Source: Emmonsiellopsis sp. PD_33 (taxonomy: Eukaryota > Ascomycota > Eurotiomycetes > Onygenales > Ajellomycetaceae). Taken from it: a stretch of DNA of 42,419 nucleotides. Position 1 is the stretch's first letter; each line of letters starts with the position of its first letter. Of this stretch, positions 9,370 through 19,677 are shown one piece after another. The position numbers were made by a program, and so were the translations under genes. Below the pieces are notes generated by a model that was not told where the DNA came from, searched no databases, and saw only the letters and a list, made by a program, of their open reading frames with translations. The stretch spans positions 1-42,419 of the forward strand of contig JANTQF010000307.1 of NCBI GenBank assembly GCA_032988165.1, in the 5' to 3' direction.

Positions 9370-12300
9370 CATATGAGTTTTTTTACATCTAGTAGAACAT
9401 GTGTAGAGTATTATTAGTCCTCTTCTGGTCTGTACTCTTTTCATTGCATGAGATATTCAACCTTTATACTGCATCTGAGGTTCTTAGTCTATTTTACTAG
9501 TATTTTCTCAAGTTTATATGATTGCTATTCTGATGTATTGCCTTCCATTACTATAAGGCCTGATGCCAGTGAGGTGCACCTGAAGGGGTTCTCTTCCTAG
9601 GGGGTGAGTTCTAAGTGAGCAATGAATATTATGAGGTGTACCTGAAAGTATACTGAGAGGTCCAGAAGATAGATAAGGCTACTAACCCAGTAGAGGATTA
9701 TGAAGGAATCTGCATACTAAGGAGTAAACTTATTATAAGCTTGGAGTAGAGATATGTTATAGCCTTTGTCAATTCAGAGAAAGACTTTATTGCCTGTGGT
9801 GAAGAATCTTGAGATGTGCTTCTTATCATAATACTTCTTCATAAATACTGCTGTTGTGTGAAGTGCCTTATTTACATCAAGATAGCTGGAGAAGTTCTGG
9901 GAATCCTAACTTTAAAAAGCCTGTGCTAGCTGAAATAGTGATTTGAGCTTTTAGTCATACATGTATTAGTAGGGAGATATCCCTGTTGCTGACATCATAA
10001 TACTATTAAAAAGTACTTAGAGTAAGAGAGTTAAATTCTCTCATTATTATGAATCTTCTAGTACTATAATTATATGTTAGAGGGCAATTTCATACATCTA
10101 ATTTATAATCTCTAATTAACTGTCTGCTTGGGGGTAGTAAGCTATAATATAGAGAAGTTCTACCCCAAGGGACTTAAAGATTATTACTCAGAATTAACTG
10201 AGGAACTTCCTATCTCTATTCAAAATGATATAAGATGATGTGCCTTAGTCACTCATTATCAGCTACTTGATGAATGGCTTGGCCCAGAATTCTACATCCT
10301 AATCCTGATGTTCTGAGATGAAGGCTGTCCTCTTACTTACTTTGCAAGTAATGATCATACTGGTATTAAATTGTCCTTTAGGAAGACTAAGAATAATATT
10401 AATTGTAATGATATGAAATAAGGATGACTCTATAATAATTAGCTGCAATGTGCTATATGATTTATAGCAGCAGATAGTATTCTAGAGGCAGCTAAGGTAG
10501 TAGTAGATATATTTTTTAATAAGGTGAGTCTTCTTGTAGATGGATAATCCATCCAACTTCTCTATAATTTACTATAATCTAAGATGTGCATCTAAGTGCA
10601 TAATCTTGATGACATCATTAATAAGGGGCTGAGGAATGCAGAGCTATGCAGTGTCTCTATGATTATAATATAATAGATTATCATCAGAATTGATGTGATA
10701 TAGTAGCTTGGATTGATTTTTCATGGGCAATGTACTATTTGCTTTTATGACTTCCAAAATTGTGGCTAGCCTTAAGTCTTACTGGTAGGCATCTAGAAGT
10801 CTTTATCAGAACTATGAGGATATTATAACTACTATAATCATATAATTCATTAGAAATACATCTGTGGCCTCAGTGGTTAGATCTTTCAGGAGCTCATCCT
10901 GGTCTGTAGGTGTGTCTGACTGCAATCAAGATAGAGTGTCTAAAATGATATGTATGTGACTAGGTTTATAAAATATCTATAGGTTGAATTGCTGTATGTA
11001 TTGGGCAGCTTGAATGAGCCTTAAGTTGAGCTTATCTGTAGAAAAGATAGTCAGTAATATCTGTCTGATAATTTATAGTGTGGCTGAATGATTAATATAT
11101 ATAATTACTAGAAGTTTCATGACCTTAATTATGTGTTGTACTTTCTTGAGTGCCCAGATTAAACATATGACCTTCAGTTTAGTTAGCTAGTATCTGGTTT
11201 CTATTAATATGAGGATCTTGAAGAGGAACATAATAGACTCTATCATAATTGATGAAGGTAGAATCTTAAAGTCTAGGGTTTTTCTATACTATATCTTCTT
11301 GAGTGATGCTCATTCCAGTTTTACATGGAATATCATCACATTAAAACCTCTCTATTTAGAAGTATTAATATTGAAGAAGAGGTATTACATACTATCATGA
11401 TATACTAAAAATAGACCCTTAGTAAATACTACTTGTATGTCATTGAAAGTCTTCTCTTCTTTTTCTGTGGGCTTTTCAAGGGGTGTTTGAGTAGAGAATT
11501 GGGTTTACAGTCTCTTTTTTACTAACACATCCTTGAGGAGTATCATCTTACATGCCTGTAGAGGCTCTACATAATAGGTATAAAAGGGTATGTAGTTTCA
11601 CAGCTATCTTATTATATCAAGGTAAGTCTTTAGATCCTTTAGGTTCCTTAGGAATGTAATTCTTGCTAATGCAGTGATTCAATCCTCTGTTAGTATGAGA
11701 TTTAGGGATGAGACCTTATGTCTTAGTAATCTAACTAAAGGGAAATCAATAAATACCTTCTTTAGGTTAATGACTATATTCTTATTATAAAATAGAGTGA
11801 AGATCTTTCTCAGATATTTATCATGTTTTTCTATGATGACACTTACAGTAACTAGATTATCAATGTAATAGTAGATGAACTTCTTGAACTTCTTTAGGAA
11901 GAAATCAATCTTATACTACACATACATTAGAGAGTTTATATATTCTATTATCACTACTAAAGGAATCTCTTGTTTGTAGTATAATATAACTAATAAGTAT
12001 CATTAGTAGTTATAATAGATTCTCCATTAATAGAAGAAGCTCATACAGTCAAGAATAGTAATATAATAGTATTCTTTCATAGAGTTGATGATCTCTACCT
12101 ATTATATCATTAAGTATATATCAAGCTCAACTATCTTATTCAGTTCTCTGACATCAATTATAGGACAGTCTTTCTATACTCTATTAACCTCCTTTCATAC
12201 TATAAATACTAGGTATCCTAAGGGGGTGTGGTTTATTGCCTATTCCATGCATTCTTAGGCATACAATTTATTAAAGAGCTCATCTATGACTTCACAGTCC

Positions 12301-13560
12301 TTCTGGCCTAGGGGATATACCTTAACTTGAGTCTGAAGCTTATAATCCTTTAATAGTAAGAGAGGAATTTACATCCACTTATCCTCCAGTAGATCTATAG
12401 TATTACTGTAGTCTTCCTAGATTTTAAGAAATTCATTATAAATCTATGTGAAGTATTTTGTAGTCTTCTTATCACTATAGATTATTATATCATTAAGTAG
12501 TTTTACTTTCACCCCTGTAGGGTTGATGTTAATGATATGCAGGGATTCCTCTATTAACCCTAATATATTCAGATTGTTATTTAGCTCCTATTAGGGCTAT
12601 TATTTAGAGAGGTTGAGAGCCAACAGCTCTGCTGTAAGGTCAACTAAATATATACTAGTAATATTATATTCTCTTAGAGTGCTAATATGAAATCTCTGTG
12701 GGATTATGATCTACCTATCTGTATTATTAATGACATGGGTGAATGGGAGATTATAATCTATAATTTGCACATATATCTGGAGTGGTAGTATGATAGAGTT
12801 GAAGATATAGTCTCTATCTATTAGTAGATATTCCTCTTTCTCAAGGTAGCATCTGAGGGGAATTTTTACTTCTGATCTGAATGGAATGATGACTTTAGCA
12901 TCTAAATATATTAATCTGATAGCTTGATGATTTTTTCTTAATATCATCAAAATTCTGACTTCTGTATCCTTATATGACTTTATTCACAGCATCCTCTTGT
13001 CTAGGTTTATGGTGATGCCCTCTAGTGCTATGTTATCTATACCAAGCAGTAGATTAATATGGAGGTTATTAATGACATATATCTTCACTAAGATCTAGAT
13101 GAGTACTGATGTATATTCCTCATTCAGTAGAACTACTAACAATGTGAGTAAAATTATAATTATTTTAGAGGATTTTATAGAGTCTCTGATGCTTCTAACT
13201 GGTATTTACAGGCATAATAGGTATGATATCTTATCACATTATTGCTTAAGAAACTTCTTACTTATGAGTATCATTATGTAGCTAGAGTTTACATATATTA
13301 GTAGTAGCTTGAAGGCATCCTGGCAGAACACCATGATAGTAACATATTTCTAATTGTAGAATGCATAACTGTAAGGTATATCTGGGTTAGCTAGTCATTA
13401 GAATACTATCACTCAAGGTGCACAGTCAGGGCTCACATAGAAGGTCTGTAGAGTTGCCATGCAAGTTTTTAAGTGTTTATATAGGTTATTATGTAAATTA
13501 AAGGCCTCACTACAGTTATAATAGATGGCTATCATGAAATCTATGTGGAATATATCTACT
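9370..13560 (-). pseudogene. gypsy pol remnant: zinc finger, protease region, RT, RNase H, integrase, chromodomain
   Basis: Minus-strand order from high to low coordinate. A Cys/His finger-like segment at 13526-13461 reads YYNCSEAFNLHNNLYKHLK. A protease-to-RT linker follows at about 12950-12710. The RT active site at 11867-11856 reads YIDN where the family has YIDD, and it is followed by EKHDKYLRKIFTLF. RNase H with a LIETRYWLTKLKV-like reading lies at 11210-11160. Integrase shows NRDRKF at 10220-10203 and AYYPQAD at 10143-10123. The segment VHLIIFIAHLELTP lies near 9620. A chromodomain reading (EYLMQ, KEYRPEED) lies near 9470-9410. Many stops interrupt every domain. Confidence 0.85.
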
Positions 13561-13779
13561 TCCAGATTATACACACTATTATTGTATGATTATTCCTGTA
13601 AATCATTCATAGGCATTTCTGACTTATTATAATAGAGGTTAAATTCTACCTTCTAGCCATATGGATCTTCTGTGGACTCCTCTGATTTCTTGGGGTTAGT
13701 ATGAAATGTTACTTGTTTGTATAGCTGCTGATTTTATAGCTGCCTGCCAAATAGATTAGTATTAGAGGTACTCTTAGAT

Positions 13780-15280
13780 GCTAATAGCTAAAGCTGTTGC
13801 TTTGAGGCTGACAGTTCAGAATGATCTTACTGGGCTTTACCTTGATAGTTTCTATTATATTAATTGTAGTGATTGTTATATTAGTTGTTATTATCACCAT
13901 ATTAATTGTTGTTCCCACTGTAATTATAGTACTATCTATTAGCATAATTCTATGCCTAGTACCTAGGTTGATATTAATAAGTAGGTTATTCAAACTAGTA
14001 GGGGTACAATTCTCTACTGCACCCACAGTAATTACTCTGAAGAGTAAAGTTATTATAATAGAATCCATACTGATTATACATACTATTTACATATCAATTA
14101 TTACTTGTGAATCAATCTATTTAGTTGATCTGCTTGCAGCAAATAATCTCAGTAAATTCTTCAATAGTCATATCCTCTTCTAGCTTATTAATAGTAGCTT
14201 GCAAGATGACATCCAGGTTGTTTCATGCATGTAGAATTTAGGCATACTTAGTGTCTTCTTAGCTGCAGTGTTTAGCAGCTGAAGACACATTCAAAATATA
14301 GGAGATTAAACTACACTTATCATGAAGATTCTGAAGTGAGTATTTTATTTCATTAAGCTTTTATAGTGCTTAATTACTCTTAATATAAAATTACTATTAG
14401 AGAATCTTAATCTACTCTTTCACTTCATTATCAATTATAATAAGATCTATGCAGGTGATGTTATTAAGCTTCTAATTCTATTAGAATTCTACTTCTTCTT
14501 TAAGATATAAATTTAAATTCTATTGGATCCTTGCCACATCCCTGGTTAGAGCAGTAACCTTAAGCCAGTTAGTAAATGCATGGATGTTCTAGTAATATAT
14601 CTTACCTTTTTTATTAATAACATCATTACAGCCCCACAATGTTGATGCATCAGGGTAGAAAAAACTAATATCCTGAGGTTTCCATGGAGCAGTTAAGATT
14701 AGTGGTGCAGATGAAGACTGCACTGATAGCTGAGCTAATGTCAGCTAAGTAGTAGCAGCTCTGACATGGGAAAGTAATTTCCATAGGATTTGCATCTAGT
14801 ATGAGATGAAGCCTGTATCATCAGTGGATTTATCAGTAATACTTATAGTAGCTAGAGTGCTATTCATGTTTGATATATTATCTAGCTATTTAATGAATGA
14901 TAGTTGTAAGGTTTATTCTTTATCAGTTAAAGTTATATTTAGAGTCTCTGGAGACTTCATGGGTGTTAGCTGTGATACAGTGTGAAATAAGATACTACTT
15001 GACACTGAATTAATCTGTAAGAATAGCTGAGCTGAATAGAATGAGATGTTACTCTCTAAGTATGACTTTAAGTCTAGCAGGAGGTATACTTATCTTATTA
15101 GTAATATCTTAAAGAATGCCTCTTCCCAGTAGGTGAATGTGTGGCTCTATTTGAAGCAGTCTGTATGATTATGAAATTCAAGAACTACTTAGTTAAGCAA
15201 TGAATAATTAATGAGCCAGTCTGATAATATTAGTGAAATCACTTGAACATCCTTGGAACTTCCATGTGAATTGACTTGTA
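13780..15280 (-). pseudogene. gypsy gag remnant
   Basis: Minus-strand reading with a retrotransposon Gag core. Near 14660-14590 it reads FFYPDASTLWGCNDV, then KIYYxNIHAFTNWLKV, and near 14440-14400 VKEWIKIL, matching the fold and order of fungal gypsy Gag proteins. It is followed by a conserved helix near 14200-14110 (INKLEEDMTIEEF). Leader-proximal parts up to 15280 read as a poorly conserved N-terminal region. In-frame stops are numerous. Confidence 0.7.
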
Positions 15281-15289
15281 AGTGTGTAT

Positions 15290-15945
15290 GCCCTTATAGT
15301 TCTATGAATACCTGCTTGAACTTAAATGAGAGATTTAGATAGATAATTTACTCAGTCACAAACATTATCCTTATAATTATAGTGTTCTGTAAAGAGTTAT
15401 GATGAGGAAAGTTAAAGTTAAAATACTTAATAATCTGATGAGTAAGTTCTACTATTTAAATGTAAAAAATTATTCTATGATTCTTTAGATATGAGAGCTA
15501 CTGATATCAACAACTATCATCAGATGAAATAAATCTTTCAAGAGGAAGAGTCCACAGAAAAGTATGGAAAGTAAGAAAGATATTATACTCTTTTGGGATA
15601 AGAGTAATCAAAAGATGTGTGCTAATATAATAGATGTATATGCACTATATTCTTTTGAGAAAAGAACTGTGGAAAATCTTGAAAAAACACAAAAAATAGA
15701 AAGAGAAAAGTACTTTTTAGGGGAGATAGAAAAATAGGTGATTTCTGAGAAATATATGAGGAAATTTATATGAGAGGGCTTTAAGTAATTACTTTACAGG
15801 TAAAAGGTGATCTAAATGTAGTACAACAAACTTGTATAATAGCCTCTCAGTATTAGGGGGTAATATAGTAAATGAAAGTAAGTAAGTAGAATAATTATAG
15901 CAGGGTAATTCTCATAGAAGTTCCATGGGTAGCTTGAAATTCTTT
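15290..15945. other. gypsy leader region, non-coding
   Basis: AT-rich DNA between the Gag trace and the hAT-like insertion. No readable protein and no RNA gene seen. It would be the 5' untranslated leader of the gypsy transcript. Confidence 0.4.
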
Positions 15946-15953
15946 TACTAGGC
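15946..15953. repeat. 8-bp target duplication, left copy (hAT-like)
   Basis: TACTAGGC here and CACTAGGC at 16394-16401, differing by one transition. A perfect alternative reading shifted by one base (ACTAGGCT on both sides) is also possible. Confidence 0.75.
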
Positions 15954-16393
15954 TAGTGTTGTAAACCTGACCTGTAAACCTACTGAGTTTTAAACCTAAA
16001 AAGGAAAAAACCTGCCTCAGGTTGGGTTCTTAGCATCTGGCAGAACCTGACAGGCCAATTAGGTCAGAGCATTTAAACCTGATTTTTTTTTTCAAACCTG
16101 ATGGGTTCACACTAGTCCCAAAGGGGCCTAGTGCCGACCAAATTAGGCTTAGTGCCTGCTGTAATTGAATTAGCACTGTGTGACTAAGCAGAAAAACCAG
16201 CCGCTAGGCCTAATTTAGCCACTACTAAGCCTATTTTGGCCTAGTATAAACCCATCAGGTTTGAAACAGGTTGACCAGTAGAAACCCACCAACCCATTTT
16301 TTCAGGTTTAATCAACCAATTAAAACCTGCAAACCCATTTAGGCAGGCGCCCAAGGCAGTTTTTCAACCTGAACCCAAAAAAAAACAATACTA
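15954..16393. mobile_element. non-autonomous hAT-like element (MITE)
   Basis: A 440-bp insert clearly richer in GC than its surroundings. Its left end TAGTGTTGT and the reverse complement of its right end TAGTATTGT form short inverted termini of the TAGTG type used by hAT transposons, and the flanking 8-bp duplication has hAT length. Inside are many AACCTG/CAGGTT words in both orientations, so much of it can fold back. It has no ORF and must depend on a transposase made elsewhere. Its low AT content and nearly intact duplication suggest it arrived after the host gypsy element was mutated, or was too short to be targeted. Confidence 0.75.
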
Positions 16394-16401
16394 CACTAGG
16401 C

Positions 16402-16750
16402 TCAGTGATCTAGGGTAGACATCCATGGATTCACTAGGGGATCAAACAGAATAGTATGCACAGAGAACAACAAGAATGCAATTCAATTAGAATTATCTGT
16501 AATAAGAATGAAGCTATTTGAATGCTAGGTATAAAGTGTAGTTCATGAGAAGAATAAAGCCTGAGTAAATATAGCTTTTAAAGAGAAGTTCATAAAGTGG
16601 ATGAGATAAGTAGAAGAGATAGAGAAAAGATAAAAACCTATTAAAGGAAATATAAAAGTAATGAGAGTAGGGAGATATAATAATAATTTATTGTGAAGAC
16701 TGGGAAACCCATAGAGAACCTTATATCTTTTGTAAAAATATACTACTAAT
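16402..16750. other. gypsy leader next to the 5' LTR
   Basis: Non-coding, AT-rich. The primer-binding site should lie just below 16751 in minus sense. The sequence there, ATTAGTAGTATATTT in element sense, is too altered to assign a tRNA. Confidence 0.4.
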
Positions 16751-16922
16751 TATAATTAGAATAACTTGAGATCAAAATATTATATAGAATAAAGTTGATT
16801 CTCTACATTTCTAAGCCACTCATAGTTATTTATATCATGGGGCCTGACTAAGCTATGTAAGTAACTAAGCACTATAGATGTTCCATGGCATGAACTATGA
16901 TGTAGAGTATGTATGTATAATA
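16751..16922 (-). repeat. gypsy LTR (5' LTR in element orientation)
   Basis: 172 bp, from TATAATTAG to TGTATAATA on the plus strand. Same length as the copy at 6309-6480, with about 19 per cent difference, all transitions. Confidence 0.88.
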
Positions 16923-16927
16923 CTTAC
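16923..16927. repeat. target-site duplication, right copy (gypsy)
   Basis: CTTAC, paired with CTCAC at 6304-6308. The copia coding sequence resumes directly after it. Confidence 0.85.
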
Positions 16928-18544
16928 CATAGATTCAGATAGATATTCAAGAGCTTTCAGGCCAGGATGATCAAGATGTTTATGCTATAGAGCTATTAAG
17001 ATTAGAATAGAAAGCTAAGAGAGTATTTAGATAGTAAAGATAATATTATTTGAAGAATTATATTTAAGAATGAATTTTTTATAGTGATATTATAATAGAA
17101 ATTGAATGTTACCTTTCTTATCAATTAACCTGTAATTTAATTTGTCTATCTCTATATTTTATTAGTTAAATGCTGGAGCTGCAGCAATATTCATAAAGAA
17201 GGTAGATATATAGGTAACATTAAGTAGTGTATATAATTTTTCATTATAGAGGGTCTAGAGGCATACTAAGATATTACTATAACTATGAATTAGGACTACA
17301 GTATCTCCAGCCTGCATCTTTTCCTTAACAATGCAAAAATTCTGAAAATATTAGTAGTTATTACAAATATGCTGATTTACTCCATTATTATATATAAAGC
17401 TATTTCTGAGTGGGTAGTTATCTATCTGAGAAAAATCACTACTAAGAATGATTAAGATAGTTGCAAATATACCATCAAAAGCTTCACCTGCATTTTTAGT
17501 GGATTTGATTTTAAAAGTAATAGTAGTATTAGTATCATTTTTCAGGATTATTGAGGTTTTTGAATCCTTTTTCTTATTCTTTTTAGCCTTTGCCACAGTC
17601 TTTTCCATCATCTTTTTGAGCTTCTTATTAGTCTTCAATTCTTATTTAACTTTTTTCTTAATCTCCAGTTTTAAAATGAAGGTTTTTGAATAGGTCTCTA
17701 AATTGAGATAGAAGCATCTCATGACTTGATGTTTTCTACCATATATACATGTTTGTTGGGATTCTAATTGATTATCCCCTGAGTTTTACTGTGCATCTGA
17801 TGGTTTTTCTACTCTTACTTTCATTCCATTGAATGTTGTGAATGCTACAGCTGACATTTAATTATAGAAATCTTTAGCATTATTAGTTCAGAGTTTGTCA
17901 TGAAATCATTTCATTAAATCATCCACAGAAATGAGATCTTTTCCTGCTTTTTTATATTTAAGAACTCTAAATCTCTCAATTTGACTTCAGTTAGCATTAA
18001 CCTTGCCTGCTGCATTGAGGAATTTAAAGATAGTAGAGTGTTTACTCCTATAATTTTCAACATTATATTCAATGATCTTTCTGTGCACCACCTGCCAGTA
18101 TTTTACCCAGTTAAAAGGATTTTTATTTTATAAATCATAAGAAAGTTTGATATATTCACAGCTCAGTTCAACTTTCCTCCATCAACTAATTAGAGCTTTT
18201 TCAGCTTTAAGAAGATAAATCATCTCACAAGGATCTATTATATCCCCTAGGCATTACTATACATCTTGAGATATATGATCAAGGATATACATCAATACTG
18301 CTTTCTCCACCATTTTATACTCTTTATAATCCCTTTTTAACAAGGCATATTCATGTGTGGCTAGATTCCTATCTTCAGCTTTCATGGATACATCTTATTT
18401 GTAGGGTTTCAGGCATTCTGGGGCCAGTTCAGGATCCTTATCTGTCATATACAGTTTAAAATTGTTGGATTAAATGATATAGCATATGTTATTATACCAA
18501 TTGTCTCAATCTTTCATATCATTGAGGATAATCTTGGTTGACAT
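16928..18544 (-). pseudogene. copia gag-pol remnant, 5' half: Gag, protease, start of integrase
   Basis: Minus-strand reading from an ATG at 18544 (MSTKIILNDMKD). It passes through a Gag-like helical region and a damaged zinc-knuckle-like segment near 17745-17690 (GRKHQVMRCFYL). The protease motif near 17410-17370 reads IYNNGVNQH where the family has a DSGA-type catalytic site, so the active-site Asp appears as Asn. Near 16993-16965 it reads HKHLDHPGLKALEYL, the His pair of the integrase zinc-binding domain. The coding sequence then stops at the gypsy insertion and its Cys pair continues on the far side at 6273. Stops in every section. Confidence 0.82.
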
Positions 18545-18680
18545 CTTGCTGCAGGAGGTTGACTGAAGGATGTTATATAGAATCAGATATTCAGGTAAAA
18601 TACCTGTAATATAGGGTAAAGAAAGTAGAAATGATGATAATCAATGTGAATAGGAAGTCTAGCATGTTGTGGAAGAGTCT

Positions 18681-18691
18681 GAGCTCATAAC
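18681..18691 (-). other. copia primer-binding site (half initiator-Met tRNA type)
   Basis: GAGCTCATAAC on the plus strand, adjacent to the 5' LTR, reads GTTATGAGCTC in element sense. This is complementary to the CUCAUAAC anticodon loop of initiator methionine tRNA, the internal priming site known for Drosophila copia, rather than to a tRNA 3' end. Confidence 0.75.
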
Positions 18692-18992
18692 TGTAAGAGG
18701 GTTGAATGTAATTAGAGATATCCATGAGGAGAAAGATGATTGATTCCTCTATCAATAAGTTGGTAGATTTTGCCACTATTTATAGCTACTGACATGTGAT
18801 TGCCTGAGATAATGAAAATCTAATATACCATACAAAATAGGTGTAGAAAACAATAGGGATGATCAGTTATTATTGCTATTGAGAAGGAAACAATGAAAAA
18901 TCTATTGATGCAGAACTGAATGACTGAAAAATAGAGGATCAACCTCTCACAGTCTGCAGGTGCTTGGGGCGCGTACCATACCGCTTCTCACA
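18692..18992 (-). repeat. copia LTR (5' LTR in element orientation)
   Basis: 301 bp, the partner of 2916-3216. It keeps some CpG sites (for example CGCGTACC near 18970) that are TG or CA in the other copy. Confidence 0.93.
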
Positions 18993-18997
18993 CTAGG
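18993..18997. repeat. target-site duplication, right copy (copia)
   Basis: CTAGG, identical to 2911-2915. Base composition returns to normal directly after it. Confidence 0.93.
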
Positions 18998-19677
18998 GCA
19001 GCCATGGACGAGTCACGAGTTCACAACGGGGGATGATGGATGCCAACTGCCTATCCTCCCCACCACTGCTGCTGGGTGACATTGAGATAGCCGTCGTGGT
19101 GGTCGTCGTCTGCAGACTCGAGATGTTGGATGTTGACGTTGAACTTAGCCGAGAAGTCAGCCGATCGTCGTTGCCGAGAAGAAGCGGGACTTCCAGAAGC
19201 GGGAATGGAAGCTTTGCCGGGCCGAAGCGGAGTTCCCCGGCCTCGCTAAGGGCTGGCGCTAGCCCTGATCTGCTCTAGCGTCGGATTCTGTCAACCTCCG
19301 ACCTAGGTATTTATCAGAGTTATCTTCTTCAGTGGGATATTACTTCATGTGAGGGATGGGTTCATGGCAATGAAGTCGGGACATTCACTCACCAGACACC
19401 AGTGTCATGTCCGCCCTGCAGCTGGATGAGCAAGCCAGTCTTGTGCAGGATCACGACTGCCCAGCGCCAATTACGAGCATGGCGCTGTGCTAGCAAACAC
19501 AGCCTTTCCATTAGCGGGCTGGATGAAATTATTGACTCGCACACATTCTGGAGAAATTGCTGTCTTCGAGGGTTGAATGATTTTGGTTCCCTGAGCAGTT
19601 CAATAGAGGACGATACCCGTTAGTCCTGCAGGAATCGACGATTTATTGTTATATGCTCTGCTGTTGGGAAAGCAGAG
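18998..19677. other. 5' flank of the ankyrin gene
   Basis: GC-normal DNA with short open frames (81 codons at 19033, 73 codons at 19402) that match nothing I recognise. It may contain the promoter and untranslated leader of the ankyrin gene. Confidence 0.45.

Larger units (their letters stand above)
6309..16922 (-). mobile_element. degenerate chromodomain-bearing Ty3/gypsy retrotransposon
   Basis: A 10,614-bp element inserted in the copia integrase gene. LTRs of 172 bp at 6309-6480 and 16751-16922 align without gaps and differ by about 32 transitions and no transversions. In element (minus) sense, Gag lies near 15280-13780, a zinc-finger-like segment at 13526-13461, reverse transcriptase around 11860, RNase H about 11250-10950, integrase about 10250-10050, and a chromodomain about 9530-9370. 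RT before INT is the gypsy order, and a chromodomain after integrase marks a chromovirus. At 10.6 kb (10.2 kb without the hAT insertion) it is longer than most fungal relatives. The excess lies in a third coding trace at 8495-6600 and in long non-coding leader and spacer parts. Stops throughout make it inactive. Confidence 0.93.
2916..18992 (-). mobile_element. degenerate Ty1/copia LTR retrotransposon, interrupted by a gypsy element
   Basis: The outer element of the nest. It has 301-bp LTRs (2916-3216 and 18692-18992) beginning TGTAAGAG and ending CTCACA, flanked by CTAGG on both sides. Removing the inner gypsy element and one copy of its duplication leaves about 5.46 kb, normal for Ty1/copia. 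Transcription would run on the minus strand: Gag, protease and the start of integrase lie at 18544-16928, and integrase, reverse transcriptase and RNase H at 6303-3227. The order Gag-PR-INT-RT-RH is diagnostic for copia. Every coding section is broken by stops of the kind made by C-to-T change, and catalytic residues are altered, so it cannot move by itself. Confidence 0.93.

Noticed and set aside
13821..14183. 120-codon plus ORF made of Ile/Val/Leu
   Set aside because: Antisense to the gypsy Gag remnant; its hydrophobicity comes from AT-rich mutated DNA, not from a membrane protein gene.
16680..16750. A tRNA primer-binding site for the gypsy element
   Set aside because: The sequence next to the 5' LTR is too mutated to match any tRNA end with confidence.
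2916..18992. A single giant 16-kb LTR retrotransposon
   Set aside because: Two different RT domains (YVND-type copia and YIDN-type gypsy), two integrases and two independent LTR pairs with separate target duplications show two nested elements.
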